Made by a program: the position numbers and the translations under genes. A DNA stretch of 64,000 bases from Blepharisma stoltei. Taxonomy: Eukaryota; Ciliophora; Heterotrichea; Heterotrichida; Blepharismidae. The DNA lies in contig CAJZBQ010000058.1 of the NCBI GenBank assembly GCA_914767885.1, forward strand, positions 507,501-571,500, in the 5' to 3' direction. This document shows, in pieces, positions 22,041 through 33,239 of the stretch (the first letter of the stretch is position 1; the number at the start of each line of letters is the position of its first letter). The notes beneath the pieces are model-generated. The model did no database searches and was not told where the DNA came from. It worked only from the letters and a program-made list of their open reading frames with translations.

Positions 22041-23586
22041 ATGAAAAAGGCGTCATCAAAAGATCGAATTCAGCATTGGCTTGATTTTATCGATCCAAGC
22101 CAGACAGATTTAGCCTCCACACAGTGCAGTCAACAGATGCCAAGAGAAATTCTGCTTCAGGCCAAAGGGAAAGAATATGAAGTGAAAAAGCATATGGCTC
22201 GAGTTGAGAAAGAAAAAGAAGACAAGCTCTTAACCCCTTTTCATCCATTGACCAATGCTTCTTTCACCACTTCAAATGAGCTGTAATTTCTATACAGTTA
22301 GTGTTGAGAATAGACTACTTAAAGCAGGACAGATTTACTCTCAAAAATTGCAAGAAAAAAGGAAAGAAAAGTCTGAAAACGAAAGGAAAGAAGAAGAAAA
22401 GCTGAAAATAAAGCCAAGACCTGCATCAGCTGGAAGATCGCGAGAGAGACTTTATGGAATGCATAACTTATACAAGCAAAAACAGATCCAAAGACAAATT
22501 GAAGAAGCAGAAAGAGTGAGATCAGAGCTCAAAGACCCAGAGCTATGCAAGCGATCGCTAGAAATAGCAGAGAAAAAAGATCGACCAAATAGAGTTGAAG
22601 ACAGATTGATTGAGCAGGCAAATAAATCGGTTGAAATGCTTAATACCAAACGACTGATTTCGGAAATGGCCAGAAAATGGGCATCAAAGCCAACAATTTC
22701 TCCAATGGCAAGAAAGATTAAGAGAAGCGGAAATGTATCTGAGAGACTTTCCAAGTATAGCTTCATTTATGAGGACAATTTGAACAAGTTGAAAATGAAA
22801 TATGAAGATAGCATTCCGCACCCAAAATCTCCATCAAAAATCGAAAAAAGAGAAGTTCCGCTTATGGACAGGCCGAAATCCCCAATTAAAGAGCCCGAAA
22901 TTGATTTTCCATTCAAGCCACAACTTTGTAAAAGATCTCTCGAAATGGCTAAAAGTCTGGGAAAATCAACTGAAAGACTGCTAAGAGCGTCTCCATCCCC
23001 CACCAATTTTACAGACGATAAAGAATGCTCTTTCAGTCCACTTGTCAATAAGAACTCAGAGAAGTTAGACAGAAGACAAAAAACCAATGAGAACGGGGAC
23101 AAAACTGAGAGATGAGAAGCACTCTATAACTTGCGAAACTTAAACTCAGAAAGAAGGAGAGAGCTAATAGATGAAAGACTAGAAGAGGAAGGCCGGGATT
23201 GTGCTTTCCATCCTCTTGTCATGACTCCACAGAAGAAAGAGTTCAATCCTGAAAAGCTCTTAGAGAGACTGAATGGGTGGGAAAGCATTAGAAAAGAGAA
23301 AATCCAAAGAACCAGAGAAGACGAAATTGAAGGAAGCATGAAAAAGTGCACTTTCCGTCCTGAAATTTGTGACTCTCCTTATTCATCAAAAGAAATAAAC
23401 TTCCCTACCGACAAAGGAGTCCAGAAGTACATTGAAAAGCAACTATCGGCAAGAAAAAGAAGCCTCGAAAGCACCCCGAGAACTCCTGAAAAGAAACCAA
23501 AATCAGCTTACAAAGAACTAAGCGCGAACGACTTTTTATTGGCTTTACAGAAACTCCATGTTGACTTGTGTGAAAGCCAATTATAA
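22041..23586 (+). CDS. Repetitive basic protein with F-x-P motifs, possibly ciliary
   Basis: It encodes 509 residues after removal of a 15-nt intron (22283-22297, GTAATTTCTATACAG). Motifs of the form F-[KHS]-P followed some residues later by a Ser/Arg pair recur (FHPLTNASF, FKPQLCKRSLEMA, FSPLVNKNS, FHPLVMTPQ, FRPEIC). The EMARKWASK, CKRSLEIAEK and CKRSLEMAK segments look like one degenerate repeat. There is one UGA Trp (TERWEAL). Such motif arrays are frequent in ciliary and basal-body proteins of protists; the role is inferred weakly. There is no IES. Confidence 0.7.
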
Positions 23587-23606
23587 TGTAAATAGTTTTA
23601 TTAATA

Positions 23607-24923
23607 ATGGCTTACGAAATCTGCAGCGCTTTGGAACTTCCAGCATATCCTCAACTTTCATTAGAAAACGAAGGCGAGTTCATCGTTTTGCCTGTTGACC
23701 GAGCTGCTATGGAAATAGCTGGAAACAACCCACCTATTAAGTTGGCCAAGCAAATGTCAGAGCTTAATGAGTTTCTACAAAGTGTAGAGAACGTGGATTA
23801 TATGACACTAGTTCATGATGGACGATCCTTAACTCAAGATCATCCTTTGGAAGTTGCTTTAAGACTAATGGTGCAGCCTTACATATTTAGCGAGTTAGAA
23901 AGTGGCAGAAAATGCGAAGCAGATGTGAATATTGGGATTTATGTTCCAAACTCGTATATATCTGAAAGAGGAATTTGGGATTGCGAATATTTGAATCCAC
24001 ATAATGTTTTCGAAAAGCAAGCCCACTATGTTCTTGAGTCAGACAAAAAATGCTTTTCTCCAGTTCTGCTCAAATTTAGCACTTGTATCCCAATTCATGT
24101 ATTTTATTCGCTAATCATTTATCATAGCGCAGAGATTAGAAAATTTGCAATTGCTAGCTCCCCTATTCCCTCTGTGAGTGAACAAAACCATTGGAAAATC
24201 CCTATTTTTTGCCCAAAACCCATCTCCGTCAGTAACAAAAATTTTTATATATAAGTAATAATAATTAGTATATGATCTCTAGCTAATTCTGTTTAATTTT
24301 GAACAAATTGCATTTTAAAACATAAATTTTACAAATTAAATAAATATTTGCTTTTAAATTATGCGAATTGAGATTTTTTTAAATTTCGAAAAAAAAATAA
24401 TTAACTATAAAATTTATATATAATTTTTTAAAAAAATAATTGACCACGGAAAATTTTTTTTTTCGATCACGGAGGGGGGAGTAAGCACGTGCTCTTAATT
24501 GATGATAAAAATGATCTTAGTCAAATAGCTGAAAGGGTCGCCATATCAGAAGACTCAGCATCAAAACAAAATGCCATGGACTCTTGTCATTGGGTTTTCG
24601 ATAGATTTTCCCCTGATACCAGGAAGCCGTTCGAATCTGATTTGCTCACTCGGCTCTTCGCAGAAATTATTAATGATGGCAACAGATCTGAAGTCATAAG
24701 AGATTTCTGGCTAAACATTTTCTACTATCTGGTATGGGACCAAAGCGGAAAACCTCAAGGAGATTTCAATTTTGGAGAGCACCAATACTTGCAGCTGGCA
24801 GAGAACAGTCTTAATCAAGTCGAATATGATCATAAAAGCCGAATTAACTGGGCAACGGCTGCAGTTGCAAGCTTTGTAAAGCGACTTCATAGGGAACTCA
24901 CAAGTTGGATAGGAGAATTTTAA
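23607..24923 (+). CDS. Unknown protein split by a degenerate family A IES
   Basis: It encodes 329 residues after removal of 24155-24481 (327 bp). The first half is soluble, with mixed alpha and beta character (ICSALELPAYPQLSLENEGEF start). The second half is helical and acidic, ending VKRLHRELTSWIGEF. I recognise no family. Removal joins EIRKFAIA to KHVLLIDDKN with no stop. It lies 20 bp downstream of the repetitive basic gene and converges on the CFAP144-like gene with an 8-bp gap. Confidence 0.7.
24155..24481. mobile_element. Degenerate family A IES
   Basis: The left tip CTCCCCTATTCCCTCTGTGAG and right tip ATCACGGAGGGGGGAG are decayed family A ends. The left flanking triplet is TAG and the right is TAA, so only TA is conserved. 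Even so, 327 bp (3 x 109) are removed in frame. It is an older copy of the same family. Confidence 0.82.
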
Positions 24924-24931
24924 ATAATGAA

Positions 24932-25435
24932 TTATTTTTTAACTATGGACCTTGTTTTCACTTTAAACGGACTTGTTCCTGCTGACTTCAAGAACTCTTC
25001 AGCAAAGAAAGTTTCGAAACATTTGTTCTTGGATCTGTTGTGCCAGTCAGTTTGGGTCCTTGGCCTCATAATGACTGGATGATTATACCATCCTATTTCT
25101 TGGGAACTTGTTTGAGGGCCTCTATATTTTTGGCCTGGAGTCATGATTCCCCTATTGATGGTTCTTTTTAAATAGTCAGATGAAAAGGCTTCTTCAGTGG
25201 GGTCTCGATAAATAGTAGGAACATAGCGCTCGTTCCCTAAGACAGTTGGGTCAACTTGGTTGGGCTTTGCAGTGACAGTAGTCATGTGATAAGGATTTAT
25301 TCTGTACTTGCCAGAAAATCGCTCATATCTTTGGTTTCATTCTAGGTACTCTCGATGAATGATCATTTTGTGAACTTCGTTTGTGGGATCGATTACTTGT
25401 TGTTTGGGCTTCGGTTTCGCGTTGGCCTTGGACAT
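24932..25435 (-). CDS. CFAP144/FAM183-like axonemal protein
   Basis: It encodes 167 residues. The N-terminal block has the charged helix EVHKMIIHREYLEWNQRYERF and then YRINPYHMTTVTAKP, like the helix and HVNP...VHTVTRKP of FAM183. The C-terminal block has KYRGPQTSSQEIGWYNHPV, matching the KYPETQTEGQEIGWDSEPLV hallmark of CFAP144. This family is known as a microtubule inner protein of motile-cilium doublets. One UGA Trp (LEWNQ) is at a conserved-looking place. There is no intron or IES. Confidence 0.82.
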
Positions 25436-26186
25436 TTACAAAATTTATGTTATTTCAGAGCAACGAAAACATGAAAAAATTCAGATTATAGGGGTTGAAC
25501 ACTTAAGGTAGATCATTAAACCTTTACAAATAATAAAAATTTATTGGCTTATTATAATTTTAAATTTCAATTAAATAATACTGAGGATGTGCATCAAAAT
25601 CTAATTTGAAATTTAATGTAAAACTTAAAAAAAACTAATTATTAGTTTGCAGAAAATTAAATTTGAGCTTCTATTAAATGGAGTAAGAAACTATAACTAT
25701 TTAGCTTACTGCTCGGTTACTAAGCAAGATTTATTACTTGCAAGGTGCTAATATTTTTCATTTTTTAAATCAAGATTGCAAATATAAAATGAAAAGTCCA
25801 ATTTAATTTATAAAATAATGCCTTATGATGCAAGCTATAGCGCTTTTTCCCGAGGATGGCGCGGAATGGCGCTTTCCCGAGGATGGCGCGGAATGGCGCC
25901 ATCCTCGGGAAAGCGCTATATCTAAAATTTAGCATAATTAGCTTGGAATTTCGTTATTATAATCATTTATTATATAGTAAAAATTTAGTCCAAAAAATTC
26001 ACTGTTAAAAATTATTTGCTCGATAACAAAAAGCTAAATTATCCTAAAAACAGCGATTTTTCACAGGCTTTGCTTGCCAATCATTGGCGGGTTATTGAGC
26101 ATTTAAAAATTCATTCCTAATAATATCTATTAAATGACTATGAAATATACAAAACCGTTAAAATATCAATATAAATATTTCAAAGA
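25436..26186. other. Intergenic region with a palindrome
   Basis: It contains the 25836-25920 palindrome and, near 25677, a TTCTATTAAATGGAGTAAG string that looks like an isolated IES right end whose left partner I cannot place. No gene. Confidence 0.5.
25836..25920. repeat. TATAG...CTATA palindrome with an internal tandem duplication
   Basis: Same core as 14670-14725. The left arm unit (GCGCTTT-CCCGAGGATGGCG) occurs twice in tandem before the single right arm, so the palindrome is asymmetric. Tips are TATAG and CTATA. Confidence 0.85.
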
Positions 26187-28759
26187 CTAATCTATGATAG
26201 ACGCTACATACTTTTGAAACCGAGAAGCATATATTTTTGGATGTACTGAAGATACTGCAGACTGTCCAAAAATGCTTCCTTTCACAAGATTCTCAAACTT
26301 TTTCTTTGGAGTATAAAGAGTTAATATGTCAATCAACCCAATAAAATACAATTCTTCTCCGTCATTCGAAATCAATCCTCCTCCATTTCTCTGTGCAAAT
26401 GACATCGACTCAGCCTCTGGTTCAATATTTTCCCTCAATCTGTGAAATCCCACTAGCAGAGAATAATCCATGATATTCATGTTAAGGAAAAACTTAACAT
26501 CATTTTGAATTATCTCTAAAAATCGCTGCCTCTTTTCAGGGCCTAATTTTATTCTCAGCCCTGAATTATTAAAATCGTTATCTTTTCTTGCAATATTTGG
26601 ATCTTCGCTAGTATTTGTGCATAAATAAAGTGGCTACTTATCCATCCGCCCTTCTCCCATACCCTCAGGGTTTTTGGATTTAAGAGAAAAAGGGGTCTAG
26701 AAATTGCGTCCGGGTGGGTTTTTATCTCTGGCCAGAACACCACGGCACCCCGACTCAGAGACAAGTAGACCAGAGTCCATATGACAACTTTAAACTTCTA
26801 TAAGAAGTGTAAAGGAACCAGAAGGAGGATTCGGTGTCATCTCCGACCTCCCATCTCCGAGTAGATGGTGCCGATCGATAGAGCTTGCCCAAGGAAGTGT
26901 CTGGTGCGTCTCCCGCGCAATGCTGATACTACCATTTTTTGGTGACGTCTATAGAAAAGGGTAAGTCCAACTCGATGCTTAGGGCGAGGAGCCTTAAATC
27001 GTTGGGACAGAAATAACTCCGAATACCCATTTTAACCTTTAATCTAATATAATCTAATCTAATCGTTAGGATTTGTTGATCGCGAAAAAGTGGAGCCTTT
27101 CAAATCGAATTTTAAGTTAATTTGATATTTCCTAGGAAATGTGTTTTTCATGACTAAGAAATACCGCTTAATATGATTTCCGTCTTTTATAAGGTAAATT
27201 TTGTGAAATCCATAAAATCGAGGCAGCAAGGAATCAGGATTTTTTAATAGATGGGAGTAGTAATCAGCCAAAATATTTCGGAAAAGAGCATACTCATCAT
27301 ACGGTATGGTCTTCAAAATGAATTTACCATCATCGCTAAAGTAAAATAGGCTACCACTTCTTCCGCAAGTCATCAAGCCTATCATCGATGAGAGCTCACT
27401 ATTTATTAAATTTCTCATTATTTTCTCAAGTCCTAGAGAATCTGTGTATTCTTCATCATCAATTTTGTCTCTGGTTCTGATTCGTTTAAATATCCCTGGA
27501 GCATAATCAGAAAACTTGCAGCTTTCAAATTCAGAAGTTTCATGGGAGAGCGTAAAAACTGACTTGGAAGCACATTCTTTAGCTAAAGGCACTGTGAAGT
27601 CATACGATAAATCTTCTACTGCCTTAACAGCTTTTTGGATTCCAAGCATCATATTTAAAATCAAGTTTCAGTCATCATCTCCTCACTGGATGCATTTAAT
27701 TTTGCTCGGAGAACTAATCATCCGGGAGGCATTTTCGTTTGAGGACTCTTTTATGTCGCTAATTTTTTTAGCTAGTACTCGTAGAGAGTCAGCAATAGCC
27801 TTTTGCTTTGCTTGGTAGTCAGAGCTTTCACTGAATAGTGTGTCTGTGGTTTTTGTATGCTTTGTGCTCCTGTTGGAGTCTTCCAGCATGAATGGGATTT
27901 CTGAGTCAGAGTCGCTAAAAAACGAAGGATCATCATTGTCTCCGCTGTGCTTTAACTCTTGAATTGAATTGAATTGTGGCCCTCTCTCAGGACTCACAGT
28001 TGAAATCGATGATAAATTTAGCCTTGGCATCGATAAATCTTGATACGAAATCAATAATTCTTTGTCTTGTGAAGGTGATTCTAATATTTCTAAACAAGTG
28101 TTGATTTCATGCTCAACTGAATCTAACCTACTCCTCCAGGGCTTTTTGATTTCGCTCCTGCTCAGTGAGTTATCAGATTTCTTGACAACATCAATTCAGT
28201 CAAATAGCGGACAATCAGACCCAAAGCTCTGCTTATACTCCTTAAAATCAATAACTCCATCTCTCTTTGTATCAATCATGTCAAAATACTCCCTTACATC
28301 ATCTTCTGAGCTTTCGATTTTATTCTCCGACATGGAATTGAATACTTTTCTAATCCCTCGAATTCAGCTTGAGAAATCGTCATAAGAGATGAACCTTTTA
28401 TCTTTTTGCGCAATAAGTCTAAATGACTGGAGAAGTTTTTCTTCTCGGGTCCCGTTGATTAGTACATCCATATAATCCAAAAAATCAGTGAAATTAACTA
28501 ATCCTTTGTTTGATTTGTCCATAAGTCTAAATATTCGGTCTGCGAGCACACTATTGGATCTTAGCCCAAATAAGCCCATGTGTTCTCTAAAAAGAGCTAG
28601 GTTTATTGTGCTGCCCTTTGACATTCGTTGGAATCTGTTAAGATATAGTAGCAAATCGTTTGTGGAGAAACGATATCTCTGTGAAAGCACATATAAGTTA
28701 GGCTGGCCAAATTTATCTTCTTTATGATGGGTCTTTTTGTTTTGGGAACAGCAAAACAT
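26187..28759 (-). CDS. EF-hand/phosphatidylinositol-phosphate kinase 2 (PIPK2), one insert
   Basis: Paralog of PIPK1 with the same order: EF-hand region (FREHMGLFGLRSNSVLADRIF; DTKRDGVIDFKEYKQ is a clear EF loop), an acidic/Ser linker, then the kinase core (GRSGSLFYFSDDGKFILKT, RFYGFHK, DLKGSTFSRS, MDYSLLVGFH, GLIDILTLYTPKKKFE). Only one interruption is present, a retroposon at 26606-27063. Removal gives 704 residues with no stop, several UGA Trp. Apicomplexan PIP kinases carry an N-terminal NCS/EF-hand domain too, so the architecture fits an alveolate-type enzyme. The start codon is 49 bp from the Sec24 stop. Confidence 0.88.
26606..27063 (+). mobile_element. Retroposon in PIPK2 with (TAATC)n tail
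   Basis: The 13-bp imperfect duplication is CGCTAGTATTTGT at 26606 and CGTTAGGATTTGT at 27064. The insert begins near GGCTACTTATCC and ends in TCTAATATAATCTAATCTAA. It shares segments with the 56620-57079 insert (opposite orientation). After removal, STNPNEDPNIARKDNDF aligns with PIPK1. Confidence 0.85.
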
Positions 28760-28808
28760 ATTTATTAGAACCTTTGCTCAATAATTTGCAAAATGGATTA
28801 TTTTACAG

Positions 28809-31735
28809 CTATTTAAATATTGGATTAGGCAAATTGGATGGAGTATTTAAATAATCAATATATTCTTGGTAATCTGGAATTTGTCCTATTCTGTCTTCTG
28901 TCAGCATGGATCTAAGCAGTCAGTCATTTGAAGCACCTTCAAAAAATAAGGTAATTGGTATATCTCTATTCATATTTCCTGCTTGTATTAGAGAAATTAT
29001 ATTGTGGAGCTTCCTTGATTCAGGAGTTTCTAATGGTGCAAGCTCTCAAGTGTCAGCGTTTTCTTTTAGCTCTTCTAGTCCTATGCCAAAAAGATTTTGG
29101 ATAATAAAAGGCTCTACATTACTTCCAATAAAAATGAGGATGATTTCCCCATTAAAAAATAGGATAACTGATGTCGTTGATAATGAATCTATAGATCTTG
29201 GGGATTTGAAATCAAAGTCTCCAAAATCACTTATATTAGCACATGAAGGGTAGATCATAAATCGAGTCTGGATAACTGATAAGCCCTTTATGTTATGAGC
29301 TCAAGCTAAGAGCAGATTTGCAGATATATTTCTAAACGTATAAGTAAATGGGGGTAATTTCATAGCAGAATTTATAAAGAGAGGCAAATACTTCAATTTA
29401 TTTGGAAGCAGCATACCTGGCACATCCTTGGACTTGTAAAAAGTTCTATGCAAATTAATTGCTTTCACAAGCAAATTTGTAAAGCAGTCAATGATTTTGT
29501 TTGAAGTTTTCTCAAGGGCTTTAAGCGAGTATTTTTTAAGTCACACATGTATGCAAGCATCAGTATCGGAATTAAGCAGTGCATAATATACACTCTTTGT
29601 AGGAACTATTAAGGAATTGCTGACTCTCATTATTCTTTGGCCTGATCTGTCGTTATAGGTTAGAACACATTGAATGTATTCAGTATGGGTTAGTGTTTCA
29701 TTCTGGGTAAAAAATATCACAAAAGTTTTATCACAATCTATAGCAGAAATTTTCAATTCAGCATTGCTTATCTGCTTTCTTCATTTTCCAATTATCTTTT
29801 TAATTTTAAGCCCTTTGCTGTAGAAAATTTGGATGCTGGCCTGAAATCCTTGGTTTCTTAATAATGATCTAGCAAGTTTATAGTAAAGAATTGTTGCTAC
29901 ATTTTTATCATAGTGTGGGTAAAAATAAAAATCTCCTCCAGTTGCTTCACACAAATCACAAAAAGATTTAACATTAGATACTTCTGATTCAACCAAATAA
30001 ATATCTATGCAAACACTTTTCATAATATAATCATTAGCAATTATTTCGAAATTAATGCTTGGATTAATACTCATTTTGTTGCAAATGGATAAAATCATTC
30101 TGCCTCCTGAATTCTTAAAATAGCTGTTTTGCAAAATTTTGAGCAATATATCAATTGGTATCATTTTACTTGATTCTTCTTCTAATGGACTGCTCGATAA
30201 AATAAAATCAATAAGTGAGAAAATTTCAGACTTCTGAGATAATAGATTAAATGTTAACAATGATAGAGGCTCAGGCATGAATAAGTCCTCTCAATCATTA
30301 ACAACTATTTCTGTGTAATTATTTGTGCCTTTTTTGTAATAATATACGGCTGAATGAAAAACTAGTATCCCAATCGATGTTTTATCAGGAAACTGCATAT
30401 AATCTAACAAACATTTGATAGAAAGTAAGACATGCTGAAACATTCCATTTTCAAACGATTCTTTTGTTCTCTCCAAGCAAAAGAAAAAAACAGGGTTCTC
30501 ATCATTAATCGAATTACCACTTAAACAATATTCATAAGTACCAAGCGATTTTTCAGGGATTGAATTAATATATTCGCTAGGAAGCCTTTGTTTTGTCTTG
30601 CAAACTCCACACAGCCAGTAATCATACTCAAAACACATAAAAGGACTCAAATAAGCCAAGCACTTCGCACATCGATAAGGTTCTCTTTCAATAAGAGGTA
30701 TTTTTGAGTCATTTGGCTGCTGCTCAGCTAAAGGCTGATAAATTAATGCGAGAGGTATTCCTAAAGATTTTTGCAAAGATTTTTTAGAAGCACACATAGT
30801 TGAAGTGTGCTGGTCCAATTATTGTGAACTTTTGGTATTATGCATTTCACCGAAGTATATTTGTTCGAAAATTGGTCGAAACTCATTGATAGCGAGACAT
30901 TTAACCTAAAAAAAAACGTTAAATTTCGATCAAACTATCAAAAATACACTGTCATTTGGCATGGAGCCCAGTTGAAGTAAACCTCATTATTCGAGGGCTA
31001 GAGACTTTATTTTCATTAACAGTATAAAGAGAATCCACAGAAGGAGGAAGAGACCCATCTGAAATAAAAAGACCTAGATTTTTAAAATCGTTTGGCCTTG
31101 GTAATGATCTTGCTACCATGATACCCCACCACTCCCCACTCCCCCTTAATACCTAACTAGCATATCTTGATAATCAGAAATATAAGAGATATTGTACTAT
31201 TTGCTCCCACGCTTTTTAAAACACGATTTATAGCATTTTCACGCATATATTAAATATATTATTTCATATAAAGAATTTTATATGGTAGACTAATAAATGA
31301 GAGAGTTAATAGAGAAATACGCTTGAGTTCTTTATTATCGGATTTTAAGTGTAATCTTTTTAAATAGACAGAAAAAAATAATTGAATTAAAGAATTATGT
31401 ATCATGAATACATAGAATATTAGTATTGATTGCACTAAATTAGTTAATTTTATTTTTTTAAATAGCTTATTTTACATATAAATGCTAGATATATTTCATT
31501 TTAAATCTTATACGACAATATTATCCAAATTTGATAGCCATATAAATTCTGTATATACTAGAGATATGAAATAATGTAATCATATATGTGTGAGCATGCT
31601 ATAAATCCATTTTAATAGCTTAGAAGCGAAAATAATATAATATCTCTTATATCTTGATTTATCAAAACTAGGTAATATTGAAGGTGTAGGAGGATGGATT
31701 TCATACTTGGCCAATGATCTGCTTTCAGTACGCAT
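28809..31735 (-). CDS. Sec24-like COPII coat protein, two inserts
   Basis: It encodes 714 residues after removal of 30798-30969 and 31108-31717. The start is ATG at 31733-31735 (MRTESRSLPRPND). The N-terminal segment SSPRIMRFT precedes SLGIPLALIYQPLAE, the same spacing as the Sec24 signature, then the zinc finger YRCAKC...WLCGVC. Trunk, beta-sandwich, helical and gelsolin-like parts follow (for example GILVFHSAVYYY, TGGDFYFYP, FIGSNVEPFIIQNLFG). Sec24 selects cargo for ER-to-Golgi vesicles. It uses UGA Trp several times. It is short for Sec24 because the disordered N-terminus is brief. Confidence 0.85.
30798..30969. mobile_element. 172-bp insert in Sec24 with 9-bp direct repeats
   Basis: AGTTGAAGT occurs at 30798-30806 and 30970-30978. 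The insert contains an imperfect hairpin around TTTAACC/GTTAAAT. It is neither a C-tract MITE nor obviously a retroposon. Removal joins IMRFTST to MCASKKSL in frame. Confidence 0.7.
31108..31717. mobile_element. 610-bp terminal-inverted-repeat element at the Sec24 N-terminus
   Basis: Degenerate inverted ends of about 80 bp (ATATAAGAGATATT region at 31180 and its complement near 31640) surround an AT-rich body. Tips carry CCCCACCACTCCCC and GTAGGAGGATGG. The flanks are imperfect 18-bp direct repeats (CTTGGTAATGATCTTGCT at 31097, CTTGGCCAATGATCTGCT at 31706), and choosing the break within them gives ESRSLPRPND in frame. Confidence 0.7.
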
Positions 31736-32060
31736 TTTATAATGCTCTTATTTTATAGTGAGTGTCAACATTAAATAAAATCCTTTTCTTCTTTCTGTAA
31801 ATGCATATAATAAACCCTATATTGATTATTTTAATAAGTTTTTAAACCTTTCAAAACATTTATGCAAAAATAATTTTACAAATAATTGAATACTTTACAA
31901 TTTTGAATAAAAAGTCTAAATTAATACAAAATTGGTGCGATTATCAAACTGCTTAATTTCTTTGCAAAGAGGATATAAAAAGGACAGATTTAAGCTATAC
32001 AGCCTTTAGCGCTAAACTTAGTTTATACTATGAATTATGTTGTTGCATTAATTTATTGGG
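31736..32060. other. Divergent promoter region
   Basis: It lies between Sec24 (minus) and the acid phosphatase (plus), AT-rich. A TATAAAAAG string near 31974 could be a core promoter element for the phosphatase, but position alone supports this. Confidence 0.35.
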
Positions 32061-33194
32061 ATGCTAGTTTTCCTCTTTATCCTTGCTTTCGCGCAAGCCA
32101 GCATTGTATCAGTTGTAATATCTTTTAGGCACGGTGGAAGAGCTCCAGTTTATAAATTCAGTTGGGATACAGGAGTTTGGCCTCAAGGGTTAGGACAACT
32201 AACTCCTTCAGGCATGAGACAGCATTACTTAAACGGAAGAGAATTCAGGTACAAATACATAACTCAGAACGCAGTGATAAACCCTGTTTATTTGGAAGAA
32301 CAAGTCTACGTAAGGTCCACTGATTACAACCGCACGATCCAGAGTGTGGAAAGTATGCTCTCAGGGCTCTTTCCAATAGGGCCTCAAATCGCAAGCCAGA
32401 ATTTGGCAGCTAAAGCTGTTCCTCCTTTAATTGTCTCAAACTTGGACAATATCCAAGCACAACTTGGATTAAATGCCCTCCCTAATAAATTCCAAACAGT
32501 TCCTATTCATGTTGTTGCCAGTCCTTATGACTACATGCTTGCTGGCTATAGTTCCACAACTTGCGCAAGAATTGGACAAATAGCTAATGAAATAGCCCAG
32601 CAGAATGAATATCAAGATGCATTGAACGAGTATAAATCTGGCTTACAAAAACAAATTCAGGAGCTTTGGGGAACAAGTCCTAGTTTTTCAGAAGCAGGAT
32701 GGATGGGAGATACAATAACAGCAGAACTTTTCGAGGATTTTCCAATGCCGAATGGTGTATCAACTCAGATGTATTACGAACTAGCAGGCGCTTATAACTA
32801 CACTGCAACTTACTATTATAATAAAGAAGTTTCTTCGCTTGCTGGCTCAGAGTTTTTTGAAGCAGTTTTGTATCAGTTCAATTCTACTATTAACAATACA
32901 GACACTGTCAGGCTGGGACTCTATTCTGCACATGATACAACAATTGCAGCATTTTTGTCATTCATGGGGATGTTCAGTGGGAAAAATCCAGTTTTTGCTT
33001 CAACTTTGATTTTTGAGCTGCATGAAGTGACTGGCGCTTATTTTGTGCAGATTATTTATAACGATCAAGTTATGACTCTTAATGGGTGTCAAGAGATGTG
33101 CCCATTTGACACGTTTTATACATTAATTGCAGAAAACATTGTCGATGATGTTGAAGAGGCCTGCCAATTGAAAAGTACAACTATATTTCAATAA
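32061..33194 (+). CDS. Secreted histidine acid phosphatase
   Basis: It encodes 377 residues with a hydrophobic signal peptide (MLVFLFILAFAQASIV). The catalytic motif RHGGRAPVY (residues about 23-31) is the RHGxRxP signature. The second catalytic element is the AHDTTIAAFL block near residue 294. It hydrolyses phosphomonoesters in lysosomal or extracellular compartments; likely digestive. Length and motif spacing fit prostatic/lysosomal acid phosphatases. There is no transmembrane tail, intron or IES. Confidence 0.88.
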   Translation: MLVFLFILAFAQASIVSVVISFRHGGRAPVYKFSWDTGVWPQGLGQLTPSGMRQHYLNGREFRYKYITQNAVINPVYLEEQVYVRSTDYNRTIQSVESMLSGLFPIGPQIASQNLAAKAVPPLIVSNLDNIQAQLGLNALPNKFQTVPIHVVASPYDYMLAGYSSTTCARIGQIANEIAQQNEYQDALNEYKSGLQKQIQELWGTSPSFSEAGWMGDTITAELFEDFPMPNGVSTQMYYELAGAYNYTATYYYNKEVSSLAGSEFFEAVLYQFNSTINNTDTVRLGLYSAHDTTIAAFLSFMGMFSGKNPVFASTLIFELHEVTGAYFVQIIYNDQVMTLNGCQEMCPFDTFYTLIAENIVDDVEEACQLKSTTIFQ

Positions 33195-33239
33195 TTAACT
33201 TATTGAGAGTAATAAACTACTAGTAATTTAGAGAGGGGT

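Noticed and set aside
22452..23102. Long minus-strand frames opposite the repetitive basic gene
   Set aside because: Shadows of a lysine- and glutamate-rich gene; leucine/serine-rich and without a start context.
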